A stretch of 24,745 nucleotides of DNA from Rhodobacter sp. (GCA_013824055.1 PNNE01000409.1:1-24745); one strand, 5' to 3'. Positions 16,750-24,745 are shown, counted from the stretch's first letter. Notes: a model not told the origin generated them from the letters alone. Translations and numbers: made by a program.

Positions 16750-17856
16750 TTACAGGCTTGCGTCCAAGGCTGCGACGACCGCGTCGCCCATCTGGCCGGT
16801 CGAGACCGGCGTGCCGCCTTCCGGTCCCATCAGGTCGGCGGTGCGCACGCCGTCGGCCAGCACCTTCTCGACCGCCTTTTCCACCCGCGTCGCCTCAGCG
16901 CCAAGGTCAAAGCTGTAGCGCAGCGCCATGGCAAAGCTCAGGATGCAGGCGATCGGGTTGGCCTTGCCTTGCCCCGCGATATCCGGCGCGCTGCCATGCA
17001 CAGGTTCGTAGAGCGCCTTGGGGCGGCCGTTCGCCATTGGCAGGCCCAGGCTGGCCGAGGGCAGCATCCCAAGGCTTCCGGTCAGCATCGCGGCCATGTC
17101 CGACAGCACGTCGCCGAAGAGGTTGTCGGTGACGATGACGTCGAACTGCTTGGGCCAGCGGCACAGCTGCATCGCGCCGTTGTCGGCATACATGTGCGTC
17201 AGGGCGACATCCGGGTAATCGCGGTCATGCACCTCTTGCACCACCTCGCGCCAGAGGATGCCCGATTCCATCACGTTGGCCTTCTCCATCGAGCAGACCT
17301 TGTTGTTGCGCTTGCGCGCCAGCTCGAAGGCCGACCGGGCCACGCGGGCGATTTCGCTTTCGGTGTAGCGCTGGGTGTTGATCCCGACCCGCTCGTTGCC
17401 TTCCTTGAAGATGCCGCGCGGCTCGCCGAAGTAGACGCCACTGGTCAACTCGCGCACGATGACGATGTCCAGACCGGCCACGACCTCGCGCTTCAGGCTG
17501 GAGAAATCGGCCAGCGCGTCGAAGCACTGCGCCGGGCGCAGGTTCGAAAACAGGTCCATCTCCTTGCGCAGGCGCAGCAGGCCACGCTCGGGTTTGACGG
17601 AAAAGTCCAAGGCATCGTATTTCGGTCCACCAACGGCACCCAACAGGACCGCGTCCACCGCCTGCGCCTTGGCCATCGTCGCGTCGGTCAGGGGCGTGCC
17701 GTGCGCGTCATAGGCACAGCCGCCCACCAGGTCGTCGGACACCTCGAAGTGGACGCCGCGTCTGGCCCCCATCCAGCCGATGATCTTCTTCACCTCGGCC
17801 ATGACTTCGGGGCCGATGCCGTCACCGGCAAGGATCAGGAGGGACGGGTTCGCCAT
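16750..17856 (-). CDS. leuB: 3-isopropylmalate dehydrogenase
   Basis: A 368-residue NAD-dependent decarboxylating dehydrogenase of leucine biosynthesis, acting in the cytoplasm. Motifs: GDGIGPEV (11-18), the RLRKEMDLFSNLRPAQ substrate loop, Y142 in GVYFGEPRG, K192 in MEKANVM, D225 in YADNGAMQL, and D249/D253 in TDNLFGDVLSD. The NAD loop is EPVHGSAPDIAGQGKANP. Length and motifs are those of standard LeuB, clearly distinct from isocitrate and tartrate dehydrogenases. leuC and leuD are not in the window. A GT87 gene follows after 4 bp. Confidence 0.96.
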   Translation of the reverse strand: MANPSLLILAGDGIGPEVMAEVKKIIGWMGARRGVHFEVSDDLVGGCAYDAHGTPLTDATMAKAQAVDAVLLGAVGGPKYDALDFSVKPERGLLRLRKEMDLFSNLRPAQCFDALADFSSLKREVVAGLDIVIVRELTSGVYFGEPRGIFKEGNERVGINTQRYTESEIARVARSAFELARKRNNKVCSMEKANVMESGILWREVVQEVHDRDYPDVALTHMYADNGAMQLCRWPKQFDVIVTDNLFGDVLSDMAAMLTGSLGMLPSASLGLPMANGRPKALYEPVHGSAPDIAGQGKANPIACILSFAMALRYSFDLGAEATRVEKAVEKVLADGVRTADLMGPEGGTPVSTGQMGDAVVAALDASL

Positions 17857-17965
17857 GACATGCTCCGCTGGAATTGGGTCGAGGTGGCCCTAGCCCTTCG
17901 GCCCGAAAACTTCAAGCGCGGAAGGCTGCCGCCAGCGCGTCCGACCGGGGCGCGCAAAGCCGGGC

Positions 17966-19024
17966 TCAGGGCAGGGTGACGTCCACCCAGACCGGAAAGT
18001 GCTGCGAGGCGGCGGCCAGGTCGGGCATCAGCGGATCGTCCGGTCCGGGCCACAGGACGCCCGCCCCGGACACCGCAAGGTCGGCCGAGGGCAGCACATA
18101 GTCCAGCCGCAGCCCGCCCAGCCCGTCGTAGATCACCGTGTCCAGCGCCGGATCGCCCCGGTGCGCCGGTTCGGTGCGACCGTGCTGCCCGGCCGGTCTC
18201 GGGTCCTGCAGCAGGGGATGCGCCAGAAGTCCCCCGATCCCCTCGCGCCGCCCGTCGCCGTCGGCAGGGTCAAGGTTGCCGTCGCCCAGCAGGACGAAGG
18301 GTGCGTCGGGCGGCAGCATTGGCAGCTTGCCTTCCAGGAACAGCCGCCAGAAGGCCGCCTCGTCATGGTTGCGGCGACCGTTGCGATCCTCGGGCCCGTC
18401 GAAGACCGGCGGCGTCGCATGCCAGGCCAGCAGATGCAGCGGACCCGAGGCGGTCTTGATCGGCACATCCCAGAACCCCGTCGTCGCCAGGCGCTGGACC
18501 AGGGCCAGGTCTGGCGGGTCGTCGGACAGCCCGCCTGGCAGGTCCCGCCACAGAAACTCCGAGAAATCCCGCGCCCCCTCCTCGATGGGCAGCCGCGACA
18601 GCACCGCCATCCCGGCATAGCCTGAAAACAGCCCGAACCCTTGCGCATCGCGCGCTTCGCCCAGCCTGCCGTTGCCGTCGATGTCAAAGCCGGTCTGCAT
18701 CCCGGTGTTCGGCCGCAAGGCGAACCGGTGGGGATAGTCCAGACCCGCCGCGCGCAACTGGTCGGCCAGCAGCCCCAGCGCCACCCCGCCCCGGTCGTAA
18801 TCGACCGAGGTCAGCAGCACCACATCCGCCTGCAGCGCCACCAGAACCCGAACCAGCGCCTGGGCCTGCGGGTCGCCCGCGGCCAGGTCCCTGACCAGAA
18901 GTCCCGGACCCGACCGGTCCAGTGCGACATTCCAGGTGGCGATGCGCAGCGTCTCGGCCGTCGCGGGCAGCGCGAGCAGGGACGCCAGCAGAAGGAGGCG
19001 GCTAAAGATCGTCGTCCTCGTCAT
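17966..19024 (-). CDS. Secreted endonuclease/exonuclease/phosphatase (EEP) fold protein
   Basis: A 352-residue protein with a Sec signal peptide (TRTTIFSRLLLLASLLALPATA, then ETL), so probably periplasmic. It has the EEP motifs ATWNVALD (metal-site Asn), LLGDGNLDP (the GDxN/D catalytic block) and LDYVLPS, and ends QHFPVWVDV (the SDH-like final His). The usual LQE motif is replaced by LLTSVD, so the classical Mg-ligand Glu is missing. An EF-hand-like loop, DIDGNGRLGE, is present in the first half. The ATG at 19024 is preferred; a GTG at 19033 is possible. Its 5' end overlaps the upstream membrane-protein gene. A nuclease, phosphatase or phosphodiesterase role is possible; the substrate is unknown. 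Confidence 0.8.
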   Translation of the reverse strand: MTRTTIFSRLLLLASLLALPATAETLRIATWNVALDRSGPGLLVRDLAAGDPQAQALVRVLVALQADVVLLTSVDYDRGGVALGLLADQLRAAGLDYPHRFALRPNTGMQTGFDIDGNGRLGEARDAQGFGLFSGYAGMAVLSRLPIEEGARDFSEFLWRDLPGGLSDDPPDLALVQRLATTGFWDVPIKTASGPLHLLAWHATPPVFDGPEDRNGRRNHDEAAFWRLFLEGKLPMLPPDAPFVLLGDGNLDPADGDGRREGIGGLLAHPLLQDPRPAGQHGRTEPAHRGDPALDTVIYDGLGGLRLDYVLPSADLAVSGAGVLWPGPDDPLMPDLAAASQHFPVWVDVTLP

Positions 19025-20036
19025 CCCGGTCACGGTCCAGCTTCGACGGCTCGATCGCGCCCAGGATCGCCAGCTTTGCCGCCCGCTTGATCCGGATCAT
19101 CTCGGCGATCCGCGCCATCGCCACCGCCCGCATGATCAGAGCCGCGGGCAGATAGGCCCAGAGGGCCATCGCCCAGATCAGCGTCTGCGGCGAGGTCAGC
19201 GTCTCGGCCGGGATGCCGGTGGTCAGAAGCGCCACCAGCGCCGGGATGACGAAGGGCAACAGGAAGCCCACGGCCAGGTTCATGTGCGAATCCCGCACCA
19301 GCCGGTCGACGACATCGCCGCCCGCCGTCGGCTCGAAGGTGGGCAGGTTGACCCAGACGTTGAACGCCCCCTTGGTCGACGGCCAGCCGACAAGTTTCAG
19401 CACGATCACGAACAGCGCCAGCGAGAACAGCGAGATCAGGTACGCCGTCCCCGCGGCGATCTTGACCTGCGAGATCTGCGCGGGCGAGGCACTGGCGTCC
19501 AGCATGTAGCTGACCAGCCGCACCGGCGAATAGGGAAAGTCGAGCGAGGCGCCGATCACCAGCCCCACCGCATGAAAGAAGCGCGAGACGGTGGTCGAAT
19601 GTTCCATGTCCGCGACGATGGCCGACAGGATCACCACGATCGCCAGCATCATCAGAAAGCGGATGCGGTTGTAGGGCGCGCCGTCCCGGAATTCGATCAG
19701 GCTGGGGTAGACCGCGTTGTATTCGAAGAACACCAGCGCCCCGCCGAACAGCGCGATCAGCGCCACGACCTGCTTGGTGTCGGTGCCGATGCCCGGCAGG
19801 ATGACCGAGGGCACGACGATCAGGATCATCACCAGAAAGGCGCGAACGGCGGCGGCCGTTGCCCGCGACAGCCAGGTCCGCGCCCAGCCGTCGGTCGACA
19901 CGACAGCGGTCAGGCGCAGCTTGCTGCGCAGTGCTTCGATCAATGCGGTGCCGCTTGCCACAATTCCGCCCAATTCCACACCGTCTCCCGCCGACTCGCT
20001 TAGGTTGAGCGCATCTAGACCAAGCTTTGTGGCCAT
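19002..20036 (-). CDS. Conserved-looking multi-pass membrane protein of unknown function
   Basis: I do not recognise a named family. The 344-residue product has a soluble N-terminus of about 65 residues, then roughly seven hydrophobic helices (for example AFLVMILIVVPSVILPG, RFLMMLAIVVILSAIV, NLAVGFLLPFVIPALVALL). It ends with a cytoplasmic basic stretch (RIKRAAKL) and a very acidic tail, DRDRDDEDDDL. The ribosome site is weak. It sits 91 bp downstream of the type I secretion fusion-protein gene on the same strand, and its last 23 bp overlap the start of the EEP gene. It and the EEP protein are therefore probably co-expressed. Coding is supported by regular hydrophobic periodicity and length. 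Confidence 0.75.
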   Translation of the reverse strand: MATKLGLDALNLSESAGDGVELGGIVASGTALIEALRSKLRLTAVVSTDGWARTWLSRATAAAVRAFLVMILIVVPSVILPGIGTDTKQVVALIALFGGALVFFEYNAVYPSLIEFRDGAPYNRIRFLMMLAIVVILSAIVADMEHSTTVSRFFHAVGLVIGASLDFPYSPVRLVSYMLDASASPAQISQVKIAAGTAYLISLFSLALFVIVLKLVGWPSTKGAFNVWVNLPTFEPTAGGDVVDRLVRDSHMNLAVGFLLPFVIPALVALLTTGIPAETLTSPQTLIWAMALWAYLPAALIMRAVAMARIAEMIRIKRAAKLAILGAIEPSKLDRDRDDEDDDL

Positions 20037-20127
20037 TTCAGGGTCAGTCTACGCTGAACAGGCGCAGTCGTGCAGATTCGCCGCATAATCTTTGCGGATG
20101 CAGGCCCTTGCCGCGGTTGCCTGACCG

Positions 20128-21423
20128 TCAGCTCTCGCGGAAGGCGCGGTTCAGGTAATCGGTGAAGGGTCGCACCAGATAGGCCAGCGGGGTCCGATTC
20201 CCGGTCTGCAGGAAGACATCGACCGGCATCCCCGGCAGCAGCCCCTGACCGCCAAGCCGCGCCGCCTCGCCCGCATCCAGTTCAAGTTCGGCCCGGTAAT
20301 ACTGCGTCCCCGTCGCAGGGTCGCGCAGCGCATCGGCCGAGACCATGACCACCTTGCCCCGCAGATGCGGCGTTGTCCGCGAGGAGAAGGCCGGAAACAC
20401 CAGGTCCGCCGACTGGCCGACGCGCACTTCGTCGATGTGGATCGGCGCGATGCGTGCGGTGATCACCAGGGGACGGTCCTGCGGCACCAGATAAAGCACC
20501 GGCTCGCCCGCGCGCAGGACAGCGCGGGGTGTCGTCACCTCCAGGCCCAGCACCACGCCGGACACCGGCGCCCGAAGCTGAAGCCGGTCGATGCGTTCGG
20601 CCAGGGCACGGCGACGCTCGGCCAGTTCCAGCATCTGCGCCTCGATTTCGCGAAGCTCGGTCGTCGCGGCTTCGCGCCGGGAGCTGACCAGGCGGGATAT
20701 CTGCATCCTGGTCTCGGTGGTCTGGCCGTCGCTGCGCGCAAGCTCGGCCTCCAGCGCGCCAAGCTGCCCGGCAAGCCGCGCCTTTTCGCGTTCCAGGGCC
20801 AGCAGGGCTCCGGCCGGGGCCAGCCCCTTGGCGCGCAACCCGCGCTGCACCGCCAGCTCCTGGTCCACAAGGTCACGCTGGGTCCGGACCGCGGTGGCCT
20901 GGGCCAGAAGCCCCTCCGACTGCATGGCCGTCTGGTCGATGCGGCGCAGCAGAAGCCTGCGTTCCTCGTCCAGCGTGGTGCGGCGGGCCTCGAACAGCCG
21001 GCGCTGACCGTCCAGTTGCGCCGCAACCGTGGGCGCGCTGGCCGCTTGGGCCAGAAGCTCGGCCGGGAAGACGAGGGTCGCGGCGCCGTCCCGCTCGGCC
21101 TCCAGGCGGGAGAGCTGGCTGGCCAGGGCGCTCAGCCGGCCGTCGACGATCGCCAGATCCGAGCGCAGCGCCGACCCGTCCAGGCGCATCAGCGGGTCCC
21201 CGGCAGCGACCCGGTCCCCCTCGGCCACCAGGATCGCTTCGACCACGCCGCCTTCGGGGTGCTGGACGATCTGACGGTCCCGCTCGACCTCGATCTGACC
21301 CTGGGCGATGATCGCGCCCGCGATCTGCGAGGTCACCGCCCAGAGGCCGAAGCCCATGACCAGGGCCAGACAGGCCGCCAGCCCCAGGATCACCGGGCCC
21401 CGGATCGAAAGCGCGTGGGTCAT
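20128..21423 (-). CDS. Type I secretion membrane fusion protein, HlyD/PrtE family
   Basis: A 431-residue periplasmic adaptor. One N-terminal membrane anchor (about 11-32) is followed by a biotinyl-lipoyl-like half-motif (HPEGGVVEAILVAEGDRVAAGDPLMRLDG). A long alpha-helical hairpin rich in Leu, Ala, Arg, Glu and Gln spans about 85-280, then come the second lipoyl half (LRAPVSGVVLGLEV) and a C-terminal beta domain (HIDEVRVGQSADLVFPAF, GMPVDVFLQTG). It should bridge the inner-membrane ABC exporter and a TolC-type outer-membrane channel. Its ATG overlaps the ABC transporter stop by 4 bp, the standard gene order of PrtD-PrtE systems. Confidence 0.93.
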   Translation of the reverse strand: MTHALSIRGPVILGLAACLALVMGFGLWAVTSQIAGAIIAQGQIEVERDRQIVQHPEGGVVEAILVAEGDRVAAGDPLMRLDGSALRSDLAIVDGRLSALASQLSRLEAERDGAATLVFPAELLAQAASAPTVAAQLDGQRRLFEARRTTLDEERRLLLRRIDQTAMQSEGLLAQATAVRTQRDLVDQELAVQRGLRAKGLAPAGALLALEREKARLAGQLGALEAELARSDGQTTETRMQISRLVSSRREAATTELREIEAQMLELAERRRALAERIDRLQLRAPVSGVVLGLEVTTPRAVLRAGEPVLYLVPQDRPLVITARIAPIHIDEVRVGQSADLVFPAFSSRTTPHLRGKVVMVSADALRDPATGTQYYRAELELDAGEAARLGGQGLLPGMPVDVFLQTGNRTPLAYLVRPFTDYLNRAFRES

Positions 21424-23231
21424 GCGACACCCGCCGGGGCTGCGGCCCGCGCGATGTCGCCTGCGTTCCGCACCATCTGGCGCAGCACCTGGTCGCGAGG
21501 GCCGAAGGCGGCCGCCGTGCCCTGGTGCAGCACCAAAAGCAGATCGCAGTCCTGCAGCGCTGCGGGCCGGTGCGCCATGATCAGCACGGCGGCCCCCCTC
21601 GCCTTCGCAGACCTGATCGCCTGGTTCAGCGCCTGCGTCCCCTCGTTGTCGAGGCTCGAGTTCGGCTCGTCCAGGATCAGCAGCACCGGGTCGCCGTAGA
21701 GCGCCCGCGCCAGGCCGATGCGCTGGATCTGGCCACCCGACAGCCGGTTGCCCACGCTTGCAACCCGAGTGTCGTAGCCATCCGGCAGGTCAAGGATCAT
21801 CTCATGCGCCGCCGCCGCCTGTGCGGCCGCGATGATGCGGCCGGGATCGGCACCGGCCTGCAGGCGGGCAATATTCTCGGCGATGGTGCCGTCGAACAGC
21901 GCCACCCGCTGCGGCAGATAGCCGATCAGGCCGCCCAGGACGTCGGGGTCGTACTGGTCCAGCGTGGCACCCGCCAGCCGGATGCGCCCCGCGCCTGGCC
22001 GCCAGACCCCGATCAGTGCCCGCGCCAGCGAGGATTTGCCCGAGGCCGACGGCCCGATCACCCCCAGCGCCTGTCCTGGCCCAAGCCGGAAGGTCAGATC
22101 CCGCAGCACCGGGGCCGCGCCGCCCGGCGGGACCAGAGTCAGCCCCTGCACGTCCAGCGCCGCCTGCGGTCGTGGCAGCGGGGTGCGGGGCAGTTCCACC
22201 GGGGTCGCCGACAGCAGGCCGGCAAGCCGTACTCTGGCCTGCCGCGCGCGGGTCAGGACCGGCCACTGGGCGACGGCCTGCTCGACCGGCTGCAAGGCGC
22301 GTCCCATCAGGATCGACGCCGCGATCATCGCGCCCGCCGACAGCTCTTGCCGCAGGACAAGCCAGGCGGCCAGACCCAGCATCGCGGATTGCAGGAACAG
22401 CCGGAAGGTCCGGATCAGCACGGTGTAGCGCCCCGAAGCGTCCGAAGCCGTCAGCCCGGCCAGCAGCGCCTGTTCCCGCCACCGATGCACGCGCGCGAAA
22501 GCCGCCCCTGTCATCCCCAGCGCCTGGATGACCTCGGACTCGGGTCGCAGGTTCTCGGCCTGCCGGTCGGCCGCAAGCGTGGCCAGGGTCGCTGCCTGCA
22601 GCGGTGCTTCGGTGCTGCGCTGGTTCAGCCAGCTGAAGGCCACGATCATCAGGCCGCCCCCCAGGGCCAGCCAGCCCAGCCAGGGGTGGAAGACGAAGAT
22701 TGCCGCCGCAAAGACCGGCGCCCAGGGCGCATCGAACAGCGCCAGGAGCACGGGTGACGCCCAGAACCGCGCGATTGCGTCAAGGTCGCCCTGCGCCGCC
22801 TGTGCCGCGGGGTCCTGCGGCGAGACGGTCAGCCTGCGAAACGCGGCGGACAGGACGCGCGGGTCAAGGCGGGTCTGCAGCCGGGCTCCGACCCGAGCCA
22901 TGATCCGGCTGCGGGCATGGTCCAGGACCCCCATCAGCAGGAACAGGAAGGCCATCAGCAGCGACAGCGCGAGCAGGGTCTCTTCCGACCGCGAGACCAG
23001 AACACGGTCATAGACCTGCAGCATGTAAAGCGGCGCGGTCAGCATCAGCAGGTTGACCAGCGCCGAGAAGGCAAAGGCGAACACGACAGCCCGGCGCGAG
23101 AAGGCGCGGGCGGTCGCAAGCTCGGCCAGTCCGGACGCAGGGTCAGAGCCATGTCCGCAGGATGGGCCGGTTACGAGGCCGGACGGGGGGCCGGGCGTCA
23201 GGTCGGGCGCTGTGGTCACGGGCCTTGCCAT
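21420..23231 (-). CDS. Type I secretion ABC transporter (PrtD family, permease-ATPase fusion)
   Basis: A 603-residue half-transporter. A soluble N-terminus of about 45 residues precedes a six-helix membrane domain (about 48-315), with LNQRSTE and QALGM at the domain centre as in PrtD/HasD proteins. The nucleotide-binding domain has Walker A GPSASGKS (393-400), signature LSGGQ (497-501) and Walker B VLLILDE with catalytic E522. No N-terminal C39 peptidase is present, so substrates would carry a C-terminal uncleaved signal. AGGACAG lies just upstream of ATG. Substrate genes and a TolC homologue are not in the window; by family, RTX proteins, proteases or lipases are possible. Confidence 0.94.
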   Translation of the reverse strand: MARPVTTAPDLTPGPPSGLVTGPSCGHGSDPASGLAELATARAFSRRAVVFAFAFSALVNLLMLTAPLYMLQVYDRVLVSRSEETLLALSLLMAFLFLLMGVLDHARSRIMARVGARLQTRLDPRVLSAAFRRLTVSPQDPAAQAAQGDLDAIARFWASPVLLALFDAPWAPVFAAAIFVFHPWLGWLALGGGLMIVAFSWLNQRSTEAPLQAATLATLAADRQAENLRPESEVIQALGMTGAAFARVHRWREQALLAGLTASDASGRYTVLIRTFRLFLQSAMLGLAAWLVLRQELSAGAMIAASILMGRALQPVEQAVAQWPVLTRARQARVRLAGLLSATPVELPRTPLPRPQAALDVQGLTLVPPGGAAPVLRDLTFRLGPGQALGVIGPSASGKSSLARALIGVWRPGAGRIRLAGATLDQYDPDVLGGLIGYLPQRVALFDGTIAENIARLQAGADPGRIIAAAQAAAAHEMILDLPDGYDTRVASVGNRLSGGQIQRIGLARALYGDPVLLILDEPNSSLDNEGTQALNQAIRSAKARGAAVLIMAHRPAALQDCDLLLVLHQGTAAAFGPRDQVLRQMVRNAGDIARAAAPAGVA

Positions 23232-23371
23232 CCAACTGTCCTTGGCGTGTTCCTGCCAGCCGCGACCTCTGTGCCACGCTTCGCCGTTGTGTTGGACAAG
23301 TCACGGTCTTATGCCTTGCCAACGCCGACGCGGGACTATGTCTTGCGGCGTATTGGCCGCACAGTAGGATC

Positions 23372-24148
23372 ATGGGTCTGAACATTTCCTTTATTTCCGG
23401 GCAGAAGCTGCGCAGATCGCTTGCCCTCCTTGCCGTCGCGGGTCTTGCCGCCTGTGGTGCCGCGCCCTCGGGCGACGGCATCAACGACCCGTTCGAGCCG
23501 ACGAATCGCACGATCCACGCCTTCAACAAGGGCGTCGACCGCGCGCTGGTCGGACCGGCCTCCAGGGGCTTTGGCGGCGGTGTCCCCGAGCCGGTGAAGC
23601 GCGCAATCGGCAATGTGGCCGACACGCTGGATCTGCCCGGCGACATCGTGAACAACCTGTTGCAGCTCCGCCTTGTCGCGGCGGCGGAAAACTCGCTTCG
23701 GCTGGCCACGAACCTGACCTTCGGGCTGGGCGGCACCATCGACATCGCGTCCGAGCTTGGCCTGCCGGAAAATCCCACCGACTTCGGCGAGACGCTGCAT
23801 GTCTGGGGCGCAGGCGAGGGTCCCTATGTCGAACTGCCGCTTGCAGGCCCCTCGACCGTGCGCGACACCGTCGGCACCGTGGTCGATGTCGCGCTGAACC
23901 CGGTCCGGCTGGCGCTGCCCGACAAAGAGGCCAACGCAGCGGCGATCGTCCGGCTTTTCTCACGCCTTGGTGATCGCGACCGCTTCTCGGATACGATCGA
24001 TTCGCTCCTATATGAAAGTGCCGACAGCTATGCTCAGGCGCGGCTCCTCTACCTGCAGAACCGGCGGTTCGAGCTTGGGAAGGGCGGCGGCGGTGCCGCA
24101 GCCGGCGACGACGATTTCATCGACCCTACGAGGATCTATGCCCAGTGA
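23372..24148 (+). CDS. mlaA: MlaA/VacJ-family outer-membrane lipoprotein
   Basis: A 258-residue lipoprotein. The signal peptide ends in a lipobox LAAC with acylated C28. It is followed by the family hallmark NDPFEPTNRTIHAFNKGVD, then the ring-forming helices (RAIGNVADTLDLPGDIVNNLLQ, ENSLRLATNLTFG) and the conserved ENPTDFGETLHVWG. MlaA removes phospholipids from the outer leaflet of the outer membrane and hands them to MlaC. The ATG at 23372 is the sensible start; AGGA lies only 2 bases upstream, which is unusually close. A C-terminal Gly-rich linker precedes the end. Its 3' end overlaps mlaC by 11 bp. Confidence 0.93.
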   Translation: MGLNISFISGQKLRRSLALLAVAGLAACGAAPSGDGINDPFEPTNRTIHAFNKGVDRALVGPASRGFGGGVPEPVKRAIGNVADTLDLPGDIVNNLLQLRLVAAAENSLRLATNLTFGLGGTIDIASELGLPENPTDFGETLHVWGAGEGPYVELPLAGPSTVRDTVGTVVDVALNPVRLALPDKEANAAAIVRLFSRLGDRDRFSDTIDSLLYESADSYAQARLLYLQNRRFELGKGGGGAAAGDDDFIDPTRIYAQ

Positions 24149-24745
24149 CCTGACTCTCTCGCGCCGCGGCTTCGTGGCCGGACTGGCAACGGCCGCGACA
24201 CTGGCCGCGACACTGGCCGCGCTGCCCCGTCCCGCCCTGGCACTGACGGCCGAGGCCGCAACGGACCTGGTCGACAGGACGGTCGCCGACCTCAAGTCGA
24301 TCATCAACTCGGGCAAGTCCGAAGCCGCGATGCTGCGCGACTTCGAGCAGCTTTTCACCCGGTATGGCGACGTGCCGGCCATCGCGCGTTCGGTGCTGGG
24401 ACCAGCGGCCAGGTCAGCCTCCAGAGGCCAGCTTGCGGCCTACACCAAGGCCTTCCAGGGCTATCTCAGCCGCAAGTACGGTCGCCGCTTCCGCGAATTC
24501 GAGGGCGCCCAGATCCAAGTGGCCGAGGCCCGCGCGGTGAAAAGCTACTACGAGGTGGTCTCGATCGCCCGGCTGCAGGGCGAAGCGCCGTTCGAGGTGC
24601 GCTGGCATGTGTCCGACAGGTCCGGCAAGAGCCTGTTCTTCAACATCATCATCGAGGGCGTGAACATGCTCGCCACGGAACGCACCGAGATGGGCGCGCT
24701 TCTGGACCAGCGCGGCGGCGACCTTGACCGGCTGATCGCGGATCT
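24138..24745 (+). CDS. mlaC: MlaC/Ttg2D-family phospholipid-binding protein, truncated by window end
   Basis: The first 202 codons are visible; the stop lies beyond the window. The N-terminus carries a twin-arginine signal (LSRRGFVAGLA, R9-R10), with ALA cleavage predicted near residue 35. The mature part follows the Tol_Tol_Ttg2 pattern: RYGDVPAIARSVLG, YTKAFQGYLSRKYGRRF, VRWHVSDRSGKSLFFNIIIEGVNM and ERTEMGALLDQRGGDLDRLI. MlaC shuttles phospholipid through the periplasm between MlaA and the inner-membrane MlaFEDB complex. It overlaps mlaA by 11 bp, so the two are co-translated; mlaFED is not in the window. Confidence 0.92.
   Translation, partial: MPSDLTLSRRGFVAGLATAATLAATLAALPRPALALTAEAATDLVDRTVADLKSIINSGKSEAAMLRDFEQLFTRYGDVPAIARSVLGPAARSASRGQLAAYTKAFQGYLSRKYGRRFREFEGAQIQVAEARAVKSYYEVVSIARLQGEAPFEVRWHVSDRSGKSLFFNIIIEGVNMLATERTEMGALLDQRGGDLDRLIAD
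24192..24215 (+). repeat. 12-bp tandem duplication in the mlaC signal peptide
   Basis: GCCGCGACACTG occurs twice in tandem, followed by a partial third unit (GCCGCGCTG). It encodes repeated Ala-Ala-Thr-Leu within the hydrophobic core of the Tat signal. It is in frame, so copy-number change would lengthen or shorten the signal helix by four residues. Confidence 0.8.

Noticed and set aside
15675..17132. A 485-codon plus-strand frame across the GT87 and leuB genes
   Set aside because: It spans two real genes antisense and is dominated by Gln, Arg, Asp and Gly without hydrophobic core or motifs.
23162..23371. N-terminal extension of MlaA by 70 residues
   Set aside because: It would bury the lipoprotein signal inside the protein; the lipobox Cys at residue 28 from the ATG at 23372 fits a normal signal.

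Overview
The window looks like chromosomal DNA of a Rhodobacterales-type alphaproteobacterium (Paracoccus/Rhodobacter relatives). It is GC-rich with GC-ending codons and densely packed, with start/stop codons often overlapping. Its gene families are typical of that group: an RpiR-regulated inositol locus, a PrtD/HlyD type I secretion pair, a VacJ/MlaA-MlaC pair and EamA transporters. The taxonomic placement is inference from protein style only.

Region 1 (about 1-11550) is a carbohydrate-catabolism locus built around inositol. The minus strand carries a XylF-like sugar-binding protein and the start of its permease, an IolI-like isomerase, a frameshifted Gfo/Idh/MocA dehydrogenase, a 2-hydroxyacid dehydrogenase, a HpcH/HpaI aldolase, an aldehyde dehydrogenase, and a 38-residue remnant of a second Gfo/Idh/MocA dehydrogenase. 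Divergently, on the plus strand, are iolD, iolE and a short-chain dehydrogenase, followed by a convergent RpiR-family regulator gene. Three similar 16-bp palindromes each lie exactly 11 bp upstream of a TTG(A/T)CA element, in front of the binding-protein gene, iolD and the regulator gene. They look like the operators of this locus. The late canonical genes iolB, iolC, iolJ and iolA are not in the window. An aldolase, an aldehyde dehydrogenase and a hydroxyacid dehydrogenase sit there instead, so the downstream half of the pathway may differ from the Bacillus route.

Region 2 (about 11750-17860) is housekeeping and transport: tRNA-Pro(CGG), two related EamA/DMT transporters on the minus strand flanking a plus-strand Na/phosphate cotransporter-like gene, a GT87-type membrane glycosyltransferase, and leuB (3-isopropylmalate dehydrogenase).

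Region 3 (about 17960-23230, all minus) holds a type I secretion ABC transporter and its membrane fusion protein, overlapping by 4 bp. Downstream of them is a seven-helix membrane protein of unknown function, overlapping a secreted endonuclease/exonuclease/phosphatase-fold protein.

Region 4 (23370-end, plus) holds mlaA, an outer-membrane lipoprotein of phospholipid trafficking, overlapping mlaC, a periplasmic lipid carrier with a twin-arginine signal. mlaC is cut by the window end. No insertion sequence, phage gene or CRISPR array was seen. No gene-free stretch exceeds 300 bases.
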